In this document: piece by piece, positions 42,221-51,039 of the stretch
Position numbering within the stretch: the stretch's first letter is position 1
Layout: each line of letters begins with the position of its first letter
Assembly: GCA_017412605.1 (NCBI GenBank)
Contig: JAFPWY010000011.1
Location: forward strand, 124,001-188,000
Source of the DNA: Fibrobacter sp.
Lineage (GTDB): Bacteria; Fibrobacterota; Fibrobacteria; Fibrobacterales; Fibrobacteraceae
Direction of reading: 5' to 3'
DNA length: 64,000 nt
Program-made: the position numbers and the translations under genes
The notes under the pieces: model-generated
What the model was told of the DNA's origin: nothing
Seen by the model: the letters and a program-made list of their open reading frames with translations, nothing else
Databases searched by the model: none

Positions 42221-43276
42221 TTACCGATTGATTTCAAGAATAAGTTGTCCAAGTCTTTTGGCATATTCTGGCGGCACTGCATTTCCAATCAATTTTGCAG
42301 CCACTTCTAATCTAGCCGTCTTAAACTCATAATTCCAAGGAAAGGATTGCAAAGTAGCCCCTTCTCGAACAGAAAGCCCCCGATCATCTTCAGGATGCCC
42401 AAAACGCCCGTTTGAATAGCTTAGGAACTTTGTTGTAATAGTGGGAGATGGTTTATCCCAAAAAATCCGGCCATACACATCACAAAAAGAATGATCTTTA
42501 CCTCGGTAACATTTTAATTGTAGCCGCCTGTCATTTTTCCATTCTAAACGATTACCACCGTCGTGTGGAGTATGTTGTATCCGCTCTAGATTAATTTCAG
42601 ACAGCTGTATTGCAGAATGAAATCTTGTTGTATTCGTATCTCGGTGTCCAGCATCTATACGCCTATACACCCTTCTATCGCCTATTGCTTCTCTTACCGT
42701 AACCTCATTAGCTTCTTTTTCTGGTAAGTGAACCTCCCTACCTAGTCTGGTGGCGATAAGTGAAAAACGGCGACGGCTCTGCGGAACGCCGTAATCTTTC
42801 ATATTAATGACTTCGTACTTGCAAGTCCTAGATTTGGGAGCGCCATATCCATGTTCTTCCAAAAAACTTAAAAAATCATAAAGAACGGTTTCTTTATTTG
42901 TGATAATTCCAGGAACATTTTCAACAAGAACATATCCAGGGTTGTAATATTCAATAAAATTTTGAAATTGCAAAAGCAAATCTTTTGATGCTTTAGATTT
43001 CTCTTTTGAGGAACGAATAATGCTGTAGAACTGACAAGGGCTGCAACCAACAAGAATTAGATTGTCGTCATTTCGACGGATATTCATTTCCTTTTCAAAA
43101 TAATTCAAGGGTAACTTGGTGATATCTGCGTGGATAAATTTTGCGCCTTCATTATTTGCTTCATATGTTTCTTTCGCGTCGATATCAAAATCAACACCGG
43201 CAACCACTTCTATACCAGCCTGACGTAGACCGCAGGTCATGCCGCCACCGCCACAGAAAAAATCAATCGCTCTCAT
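42221..43276 (-). CDS. DNA (cytosine-5) methyltransferase, DrmMII-position
   Basis: 351 aa from the ATG at 43276 (GGAG upstream); a TTG further up is less likely. Motif I IDFFCGGGGMTCGLRQAG (about 4-21), motif IV GCSPCQ with catalytic Cys81, motif VI ENVPGI, motif VIII QSRRRF, and motif X GNAVPPEYA. The target recognition region (about 180-270) cannot be read for specificity. It transfers methyl from SAM to C5 of cytosine. In class 2 DISARM the methylase DrmMII marks self DNA and sits at this operon position. Vsr at 19.0 kb may deal with its deamination products. Confidence 0.93.
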   Translation of the reverse strand: MRAIDFFCGGGGMTCGLRQAGIEVVAGVDFDIDAKETYEANNEGAKFIHADITKLPLNYFEKEMNIRRNDDNLILVGCSPCQFYSIIRSSKEKSKASKDLLLQFQNFIEYYNPGYVLVENVPGIITNKETVLYDFLSFLEEHGYGAPKSRTCKYEVINMKDYGVPQSRRRFSLIATRLGREVHLPEKEANEVTVREAIGDRRVYRRIDAGHRDTNTTRFHSAIQLSEINLERIQHTPHDGGNRLEWKNDRRLQLKCYRGKDHSFCDVYGRIFWDKPSPTITTKFLSYSNGRFGHPEDDRGLSVREGATLQSFPWNYEFKTARLEVAAKLIGNAVPPEYAKRLGQLILEINR

Positions 43277-43313
43277 ACGATTCTCCAGGATTCGAGGAAA
43301 AAATAACAAGTTT

Positions 43314-45014
43314 TTATTCAATCATTCCGATTGAATTCAACGCACTTGCCAAATCACGACGAGGATTTCTTATTTTTCCTTCAAATTTCAAACAGTTTGT
43401 TAGTATTTCTCGACAATCAGCATCATCTAATTGAGCTATCAGTCCTAATCTTATACGCGCTCTGGACGTCCCTACATAAAACAGCATCGCATTTTGATTA
43501 TTGAATGTTTCAGAATTCACATCAATTAATATAACTCCATCGGCTTCAAGACCTTTGAATTTCCGACACGTTGTAAACATGTATTTGTCCTGATATTTTC
43601 CATTTCGGACCACATTTGCAAGAACGCTCTCTGATTCTGTCTTGCAGGTTAATATGACAAGATTTTTTATTCCATTTGATACAAATTCTTTTATCACCTC
43701 ATTTAAACAAGTAATGGCGGTTTCCGCTGTTCTGTAATAAATATTTGCAGGAACACCTTTCACACTACCTTCAATTAAAATAGGTTTCCTTTCTGGAATA
43801 ACTTTTAACGATGTTGTTGCGATATTTTCCGTATTGCGACAATTTCTATACAAAGTCAATTTACAATCAGCATCTTCAATATATTTGGGAATTTGTTTAG
43901 ACTGGACAAGCTGAAGCTTGTCATAAAAAACATAAAAAGTTCCATTTACGCTTTCATCAGTAACAATATCTCGTAGCAGTTCCAAAATTTCTAGTTCATC
44001 AATCCCGTCTGCTCCAAAATCCTGGCCTTCGTCAACAATAATATGTTTATACGGGAAATTACCATGAAAAAACATGTCGTCTAGCCAAGATTTTAAAATC
44101 AGATAATTTGCCGTTGAACTATTACATTTTTTACAAGCTAAAGATGCTATAGTGAAGAAATCTATATTGCTGTTTGGATAATTGTTCTCTAAAAATTCCC
44201 TTAATTTCGCATTATAGCAAAGGAAAAGGACTTTTTCACCTTCATTAGCATGCCGCTGAGCCTTTTCTATCGCAATCATGGTCTTTCCTGTCCCTGCAGC
44301 ACCGTTGATTACTGCAGTTTTCTGTTCTGAAAGGAAATTCAAAATTCCAGATTGCTCCTTAAGCAGTCTATGAAATACCATTTTCTTGAGGTCATTTTCA
44401 AATGTCGCCGTAGGGAAGACATTAAAATGCGGGCATAGGACTTCTCGCATCATTCTTTTCACATCATCATCTGTTAAAGATGTTGATATCTTTTTTTGTG
44501 CGTCTAATGCGTATATTCGCTCTAAATATAGCTCAGGATTGTCTAAGGCTTCCTTTGTTAAAACAATATTTTTGTCCGCATCAGGAGGAAACTGCATAGA
44601 ATTTAACATTGCTGCTGTTATTGAGGGGAACCACACTCCATGAAGAAATTTGCATTTATCCAAGAGTGGTGCTGAGTGACTTCGCTCAATGTATTGTCTC
44701 AGTTTATGCTTGTTTAAGCTGGCCTGGACAAATGGTCCTTCGTGTTTCATTTTAATTCCACTTGCATAGAACCAGCAACCTTCTTTATATTCTACAGCAC
44801 CAGCTTTGGCCTCCAAACAGATTATGCCATATTTTTTGTTGAATATGACGAAATCTGTTTCGCTTTCATGGAGAGTGTTGTTAGTAACAGAAATCATTCG
44901 GAAAGAATGAAAAACATAATAGTCATTTGGCAATTTTTGCAAGGCGTCAAACATCAGTCCCTCTAAACTTGCAGCAGCAAAGTTTCGGGGCGTATCAGGA
45001 ATCATAATAGCCAT
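43314..45014 (-). CDS. NERD-domain nuclease fused to UvrD-like helicase
   Basis: 566 aa. N-terminal NERD (nuclease-related) domain with SETDFVIFNKKYGIICLEAKAG (Asp54, Glu68, Lys70 as PD-(D/E)xK positions). Helicase core: Walker A GAAGTGKT (about 240), IIVDEGQDF (motif II, about 325), YRNCRNT (about 380), KFKGLEADGVILIDV and YVGTSRARIRL (motifs V-VI), as in SF1 DUF2075/UvrD-type helicases. It lies between drmB (5 nt) and the C5 methyltransferase, exactly where class 2 DISARM usually has drmC, a PLD-type nuclease. It may replace DrmC. Confidence 0.85.
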   Translation of the reverse strand: MAIMIPDTPRNFAAASLEGLMFDALQKLPNDYYVFHSFRMISVTNNTLHESETDFVIFNKKYGIICLEAKAGAVEYKEGCWFYASGIKMKHEGPFVQASLNKHKLRQYIERSHSAPLLDKCKFLHGVWFPSITAAMLNSMQFPPDADKNIVLTKEALDNPELYLERIYALDAQKKISTSLTDDDVKRMMREVLCPHFNVFPTATFENDLKKMVFHRLLKEQSGILNFLSEQKTAVINGAAGTGKTMIAIEKAQRHANEGEKVLFLCYNAKLREFLENNYPNSNIDFFTIASLACKKCNSSTANYLILKSWLDDMFFHGNFPYKHIIVDEGQDFGADGIDELEILELLRDIVTDESVNGTFYVFYDKLQLVQSKQIPKYIEDADCKLTLYRNCRNTENIATTSLKVIPERKPILIEGSVKGVPANIYYRTAETAITCLNEVIKEFVSNGIKNLVILTCKTESESVLANVVRNGKYQDKYMFTTCRKFKGLEADGVILIDVNSETFNNQNAMLFYVGTSRARIRLGLIAQLDDADCREILTNCLKFEGKIRNPRRDLASALNSIGMIE

Positions 45015-45018
45015 ATTT

Positions 45019-47376
45019 TTACCGATTTTTCAATTTTCTTAAAATGAGATCTGCATTTATATTTGCGTCATTTCCACAAAAACAGATCCAATCACTATTC
45101 TTGGCAATTGCATAATCGTCTTCGTCATCAGAGGTAAAATATGCGATTTTTGATTTTTTCCACAATAAAGTCGCCTTGTACTTTTCTGTGGACGGAGGCA
45201 TCATAAACTCGCAATCGCGAGTTGGTTTTTCTTTGACTTCAAATTCTTGAGAACGAGAAATGAGTTCATTTAGTAAATGTATTTCGGTATCATTTCCAGC
45301 CCATTGTTTTACATCAGACCATATTGATTTGTAATCGACGTCAGATAAATCCACCCCTTCTTTGGGCATAATTGTGCTGTTTGCCGATAATACTGACGCA
45401 GGTGAATTAATCTTTTTCTTCTCTAAATTATTCCAACCTGATTCAGTGAATAATTGCTCATAGAAGAACCCTAATTCTTTGTTATCAAATGTACCAACAA
45501 CTGTGCCCCTGTCTAAGAAAACATTGAATTCTTCACAACTCGTTTCTGGCAGCAAACCACATGAGTAACAGGCTGCTAAATTCAAAGAATCACGACCTTG
45601 GCCGGAACTCAGACTACAGACAGGATCATTTGAGCATACCATTCCCGATTCAATAGCCTTTTTGAAAATATTCGGAAATGTGTCCGGCCTCCCTTGCCGA
45701 ACCAATCCACCAAGCGTTCCTTCAGAATCGCCAGAAGCCGTGTAGATAAATATTCCCGACATATCCTTGCCTTCTGATTCCTCACAGCAATATATTCTTT
45801 CTTTTAGGGACGCTATACTGTAGCCGCATTCAAAACTTAATTGTTTTATCAGCAAATGAGAAATTGTGTGAAGGAGTAAAAATTTTCCTGTTATGGTTCT
45901 TGGGTTATGGGAGCCAATGAATGACTTCCTATAATTTTCATTTAAAATATCAACCCTTCGGCTCAATTCTGTGTTTTGTGTTCGCCATTGGTTTATTGCG
46001 TCTGAGTCGAATTCTATAAAAATACCTTCTCCTCTCACTTCATAAGCAGGATACCAATTCGTTTTATGTTCTTTAACGGACACTACATGTCCTTGTTTAT
46101 CTATTGCTTCAGATTTATCCGCTGGATTAATCCGGGAAAACCCTGTTAACGCCTGAACTTCTCTTATTTTGTGAATTAAGGCAATTTTCTTTATATAAGG
46201 CAAATGATAATCATCAACATTCATAGCTTCGCGCAGAAAATCACTGCCGCTTTCCGAATCAAATGTTACGAAACCACCGAGGGCATCAAACTCTTCGGCT
46301 CTGTATTTTACGCTTGAGGTTGTATATTCTTCATTCGAAGGATGTTTCCATTTTCGTTCAAGTATTGATGCGACTTCATCACTCTTGGCTCCAATTTCTA
46401 ACGAAATGAGATCTGTCGCCTTTTGAATGATTGATGTGAGGGACAAATCCTTTACAGCTTGCGGAAGAGCGTCATTTTTCAATATTGCCTGTAAAGCATC
46501 TCTTTGTTCCTTGTAAGCTTTACATTCTTCGATTTTGCATGTTAGCATGCTTGAATAAGGCGGAATTACCAAGGAGCTTGCCGTTATAGGAAAATAAACA
46601 GACGAACTACCTCTTTGCAACACTTTGGGATATTCCGGACATTCTTCTCGCGTATTCTTCCACGGATGCCGACCTGTGCACGAGAAGTTGTATTTATTCG
46701 GATACTTTTCATCCAAGACTTTGAAAACATCAGGATCAAAAGCGCCTTTTAATGTTGTTTTAACCTTGCAATTTTCGCATTCTATAACCAAGCCTTCAAG
46801 ACCTTCTGTTGCTGACGCTCCAGTCTTGAAAGTTAATTTTGGATTACTGCATATTTCTTTAGGACCACCATAAATATTTTTGCAGTGGACCCATTTCACC
46901 CATGGAAAATCGTCAATATGGCCAAGCTCACAAACCGTTATAATACGAGCGACGACCAGTCCCTGTTTACAGGTCGGACACCGTAATCTTCTGGTCATAT
47001 AGGGATCATATTCTAAAGCTTTTGCACTCGCATTTCTTTTGTAATCTTCAACCCACTTATCAATAGGTTGAAATTTTCTGCATTTTGGACAGAAATACCA
47101 TTCTGGAAACCTTACATATGAAATTCCTTCTCTATACGCTTTTTCGTCTCGTCCTCCAGGCATTCCCAAATAATCAACGTGCAAAGCTTTTTCTAAACGT
47201 TCGTCGTGAATCTGTTTTACATTCTTTTCCCATATTTCAGGAGCAGCCGTCATCAAAGTCTGGTCGGGAAAATCGACCATTGCGCCAACACCATATTGCA
47301 GCACTGCTTGTGAAGCTCTTACTGAATACGCAACATCGTTCAAGTGATACTTTTTATGCAACAATCCATCACTCAT
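45019..47376 (-). CDS. drmB: DISARM protein DrmB (DUF1998)
   Basis: 785 aa. N-terminus with VLQYGVGAMVDFPDQTLMTAAPEIW and paired Cys (CPKCRKF, CPTCKQG) that look like zinc ribbons. The C-terminal DUF1998 domain has LLHTISHLLIKQLSFECGYSIASLKERIYC, IYTASGDSEGTLGGLVRQG and SGQGRDSLNLAACYSCGLLPETSCEEFN. In DISARM, DrmB forms a complex with DrmA and helps engage incoming DNA. Its ATG overlaps the drmA stop by 4 nt. Confidence 0.92.
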   Translation of the reverse strand: MSDGLLHKKYHLNDVAYSVRASQAVLQYGVGAMVDFPDQTLMTAAPEIWEKNVKQIHDERLEKALHVDYLGMPGGRDEKAYREGISYVRFPEWYFCPKCRKFQPIDKWVEDYKRNASAKALEYDPYMTRRLRCPTCKQGLVVARIITVCELGHIDDFPWVKWVHCKNIYGGPKEICSNPKLTFKTGASATEGLEGLVIECENCKVKTTLKGAFDPDVFKVLDEKYPNKYNFSCTGRHPWKNTREECPEYPKVLQRGSSSVYFPITASSLVIPPYSSMLTCKIEECKAYKEQRDALQAILKNDALPQAVKDLSLTSIIQKATDLISLEIGAKSDEVASILERKWKHPSNEEYTTSSVKYRAEEFDALGGFVTFDSESGSDFLREAMNVDDYHLPYIKKIALIHKIREVQALTGFSRINPADKSEAIDKQGHVVSVKEHKTNWYPAYEVRGEGIFIEFDSDAINQWRTQNTELSRRVDILNENYRKSFIGSHNPRTITGKFLLLHTISHLLIKQLSFECGYSIASLKERIYCCEESEGKDMSGIFIYTASGDSEGTLGGLVRQGRPDTFPNIFKKAIESGMVCSNDPVCSLSSGQGRDSLNLAACYSCGLLPETSCEEFNVFLDRGTVVGTFDNKELGFFYEQLFTESGWNNLEKKKINSPASVLSANSTIMPKEGVDLSDVDYKSIWSDVKQWAGNDTEIHLLNELISRSQEFEVKEKPTRDCEFMMPPSTEKYKATLLWKKSKIAYFTSDDEDDYAIAKNSDWICFCGNDANINADLILRKLKNR

Positions 47377-50300
47377 TTTTTATTCTCCCAAATAACAACA
47401 TTTCCCGCAACAGAAGAATCTACATTACGCATAGAAGTCATTGTGCTAAAAGCACTATTATCGTATGAATCCGAATTGAAAACTTTAAGTAACCTATGTT
47501 CTCCATTGGTGGGCGGTTTTATTAAGAATCTCTCTCCATAAACAAATGATTCTGTACCAAATGTTTTTGCATAGGAATCCCAATCGTCAACAGCTTGTTC
47601 AATGGCCATTTCTATACGATTACAATCATCTACCATTCCTGTTTTTAAACGATTTATAATAGAAGTTTCTCGATTAAGAATGAAAGATTTTATTTTCTCA
47701 ATTACGTCAAGATATTTTTCTCTTGAAAAATGTCCGGCACCTTCCTCTGGGCGCAACTCTTCTTTCAAATGCCTTAATAAAGACACAACGACTGCTTTTA
47801 ACGCCCTGTCGCATGCAGGTTCTGAAAATGGGGTCACTCCAGTTGGTTCAACATACTTGTAGAAAGATTCATGATATGATTTGAATTGCTCATAGTGCGA
47901 ACGGTCTCGACTTTTTGCGCCATCATACATAGCAAACGCCACACCAGGATAAGATCGGCCAACGCGGCTAGAAGCCTGTATATATTCGCTTGTTAATTTT
48001 GGTTGTCCAACAAGAAGCATCACATTTAAACGAGCAACATCTATACCAACAGAAATCATATTTGTCGCAAGAAGAATATTTGATGCATACCTCTTTTTTT
48101 CAAGATTTTCTTTTGAATATTCCAGTTTTTCTAATTTATCTAATGTTTCGTTTAATTCCGTCGTTGAAACACGACTTGTCAATTCATCTGCTCTTGTAAC
48201 AAGACGCGCATCTTTTCCAACCCCTAATCGATAAGCAGAGCGCTTAATGAAATCCTTTACGTCGTCATCAACTAATGTAGAGCATTTGCCCAAATCCTTT
48301 AGACTATTAAAATAGGTTGTCAATGTCCAATATTTATCTTTAACTTCGTCGGGTAATTGCATGATGTTAACTTTTTGCAAAAGCGCTGCAATTGAACGCA
48401 CCTCCATCATGGCTTTCGTTTTTCCAGACGGCATCAAGCCAACATACATTCTTCCATATTTATTCAACTCATAATTAACATCAGATTCTCTAGCAAAGAA
48501 TGAATCCTCAGAATCTAGCCCTGGATGAGGAAACTGCAAAACATCCCGATTATACAAGGCTGAGCATTGTTCTTGAGCCCGACGAATTGTTGCTGTTGAA
48601 GCAATAATTTTTGTCTTAACGCCCTTTGATTCGCATAAAGCATCAATTGCTGTTTCATACAAACCGACCATGGAACCCAATGGCCCCGAAATCAAATGTA
48701 ATTCATCTTGAATTATTAGCTCGGGGGAACGATTATTTGTATTCAAAGCGAAATAGGAGCCAATCTCTCTCTTCCAAGGCAACATTGCAAATTTATCAAC
48801 TGTTCCAAACAGCAATGTTGGAGGTTGTCGATACAATTCTTCATCAACAATTTGTAGAGGCAGTTTACCCATTTGATTAAAATGACAGCTCTCTTGTGGG
48901 CAATACAATTGGAAGTGCCTATTCTTTTCCATTCTGTAGCCGAACACACCACGTACAGATCCGTCCACAATATCTTTAACAAGTTTTGTTCCGCACCAAG
49001 GGCATTTTAAAATTTGAAATTTGTTATTCTTTTCCTTTTTTTCTCGCAAATCTCTTATGGTCGCAGAAAGTAATTCATTCAAGCATTTTTTTGCCTCATC
49101 ATTTTTGTTTGGAGTATGTGCACTACCAATCCAGAGACCTATTGAAATCTGTTCTTTTCCTAACGCATAAACTTTATATTTGGGTTTTCTAGCTTGGGAA
49201 TCATTCCGGATATACTCGCAAGCACAAATCAATGTTGATGCACGAGTAAATTGTTGCGCCGCTAATAGACGTAATGTATAGCGCATTATTACAGATGTTC
49301 CGCCAGCAACATCACAATGAGCCATTCTCCTATAAAAAATGGTAAATGCAGTCAAGCCCAAATACGCTTCAGTCTTGCCGCCACCTGTCGGAAACCATAT
49401 TAAATCGACAATATTTCGATCATTTGATTTATCATCTGTAATTGAATTTACGCTCATCAATAAAAAGGCCAACTGAAATGGGCGCCAAAAGTATTGATCT
49501 GCAGTAAACTCGTCATCATTCTTATAATTGATACTCTCTAATTTTTCCGCCAGCTCTTCATCATCTGGATATCGATCAATGTTTGACGTTTTCTCCTGCA
49601 ACTTCAAATGGACTCGCTGCATGAACATCGCTCTATTCGCCAGTTCAAATGCGTTCCATTGGATATCATCCCTTTTCAAAGACTCTATCCCTTTTTTCAT
49701 CCTTTCATAAGATTCAAGGCATTTTGATATGTTTACACTGCCAATACGCCAGAATTTTTCATCTATGGTCTTAAGTTTCTCTGAAAGTTCATCAATCCAT
49801 TTCTTATAAGAGTTAATAAAATTGTCAAGTAAATCTATTTTTTCTTCCTTCACGAAATCATTAAGGTCTGACAAATATTTCATTGACAAGGTTCTCTTAT
49901 CAATTTGATACTTGTCTGGAAAGCGGAAATCCATCTGCGGAACTTCAATCTCTGGGAAAAAGTCATTGTAGAGAAATCCCTTTCCATCGGAATCTATACT
50001 CCAAGATAGAGACGTCCCTAAACCTGTCCCATATACCTTCTTATTGCGGTATAACAGATTTAATGATTGTTCCTCGTCATCAAGCAAGGAAAAATCAGCA
50101 TTGCCAGAGTACTCCGAAAAAACAAACTCATTGTCTTGTGTGTCAATACGAATTTCTGGTTGGAATATACACCTTGTTCCATTCGATTTTTCCATACAAC
50201 TATTCACAAGCATAATTGTTATGGAATAAAGATTATCCGCTACTTTTCGTCTTAATGCAGTAACCTTTAAATTGCAATCATCTAAATTTTTATTGGCATC

Positions 50301-51038
50301 AATATAGTCATCATAAGAGAAATCGAGCTTTACGTCAACACTATGGGGCATTCTCACAAAACCTCTTAATTGATCGCACAATTTACTCATGTAATTAAGA
50401 ATATTATTCCCATCAGCATTAAGAATTTCATTTTTCCACAGGTCTTTCAAATCATGTTTTTTAAAAGCAGAACCCTTGAATTTTAAACATTTGTCTTCTT
50501 TATCATATCTAACAAAACTTGACACTTCAAGAGGAACTTCATAAATCTCAGGCTCTTTGGGGTAGAAAGGAACCTTACAATCTGTGTCTTTTGCATGACG
50601 GTATGTGCCAAATGATACTCGACAGTTAATATGTTCAGAATTACCCCTTGCAAAGAAAGTCACGCCCATTGAAGAAGGCATGTTTTGTGAAGCTAATCCA
50701 ATTTCTTCATCGAGATTATCGTCTTCATTGGAATCGACAAAACCACCCTTTTCCTTAGGATTAACGCCCTCACTATCTTCTGAAACCACATCTTCTTCAA
50801 TTTCATTGATATCTTCGTCAACAGTTTCTTCTTTCTTTATGCTGTCATCATTATCAGCGTTCAATTTATTGTTTTGCGGGAATAAAATTCCTATCGAATA
50901 ACGAACATCAGGAGTATTCGATATAAGTTCATGTTCCTCATCAGGGATAGACACCTCCGATCCAGGGCCAAGTAGTTCCTTTTTTACCAAGGAAATAAAT
51001 TCCTTTCTTGCTTCTATATATTCTTTTACGTCTCTCAT
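47373..51038 (-). CDS. drmA: DISARM helicase DrmA
   Basis: 1221 aa, helicase of the SF2 type. LIWFPTGGGKTEAYLGLTAF (motif I, about 550), IIQDELHLISGPLGSMVGLYE (a DELH box), then ASTATIRRA (motif III) and ATNMISVGIDVARLNVMLLVGQP and YIQASSRVGR (motifs V-VI). It has acidic low-complexity sequence near residues 65-110 (NEIEEDVVSEDSEG). DrmA and DrmB form the core of DISARM. It starts 1 nt after the upstream gene's stop. Confidence 0.94.
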   Translation of the reverse strand: MRDVKEYIEARKEFISLVKKELLGPGSEVSIPDEEHELISNTPDVRYSIGILFPQNNKLNADNDDSIKKEETVDEDINEIEEDVVSEDSEGVNPKEKGGFVDSNEDDNLDEEIGLASQNMPSSMGVTFFARGNSEHINCRVSFGTYRHAKDTDCKVPFYPKEPEIYEVPLEVSSFVRYDKEDKCLKFKGSAFKKHDLKDLWKNEILNADGNNILNYMSKLCDQLRGFVRMPHSVDVKLDFSYDDYIDANKNLDDCNLKVTALRRKVADNLYSITIMLVNSCMEKSNGTRCIFQPEIRIDTQDNEFVFSEYSGNADFSLLDDEEQSLNLLYRNKKVYGTGLGTSLSWSIDSDGKGFLYNDFFPEIEVPQMDFRFPDKYQIDKRTLSMKYLSDLNDFVKEEKIDLLDNFINSYKKWIDELSEKLKTIDEKFWRIGSVNISKCLESYERMKKGIESLKRDDIQWNAFELANRAMFMQRVHLKLQEKTSNIDRYPDDEELAEKLESINYKNDDEFTADQYFWRPFQLAFLLMSVNSITDDKSNDRNIVDLIWFPTGGGKTEAYLGLTAFTIFYRRMAHCDVAGGTSVIMRYTLRLLAAQQFTRASTLICACEYIRNDSQARKPKYKVYALGKEQISIGLWIGSAHTPNKNDEAKKCLNELLSATIRDLREKKEKNNKFQILKCPWCGTKLVKDIVDGSVRGVFGYRMEKNRHFQLYCPQESCHFNQMGKLPLQIVDEELYRQPPTLLFGTVDKFAMLPWKREIGSYFALNTNNRSPELIIQDELHLISGPLGSMVGLYETAIDALCESKGVKTKIIASTATIRRAQEQCSALYNRDVLQFPHPGLDSEDSFFARESDVNYELNKYGRMYVGLMPSGKTKAMMEVRSIAALLQKVNIMQLPDEVKDKYWTLTTYFNSLKDLGKCSTLVDDDVKDFIKRSAYRLGVGKDARLVTRADELTSRVSTTELNETLDKLEKLEYSKENLEKKRYASNILLATNMISVGIDVARLNVMLLVGQPKLTSEYIQASSRVGRSYPGVAFAMYDGAKSRDRSHYEQFKSYHESFYKYVEPTGVTPFSEPACDRALKAVVVSLLRHLKEELRPEEGAGHFSREKYLDVIEKIKSFILNRETSIINRLKTGMVDDCNRIEMAIEQAVDDWDSYAKTFGTESFVYGERFLIKPPTNGEHRLLKVFNSDSYDNSAFSTMTSMRNVDSSVAGNVVIWENKK

Positions 51039-51039
51039 C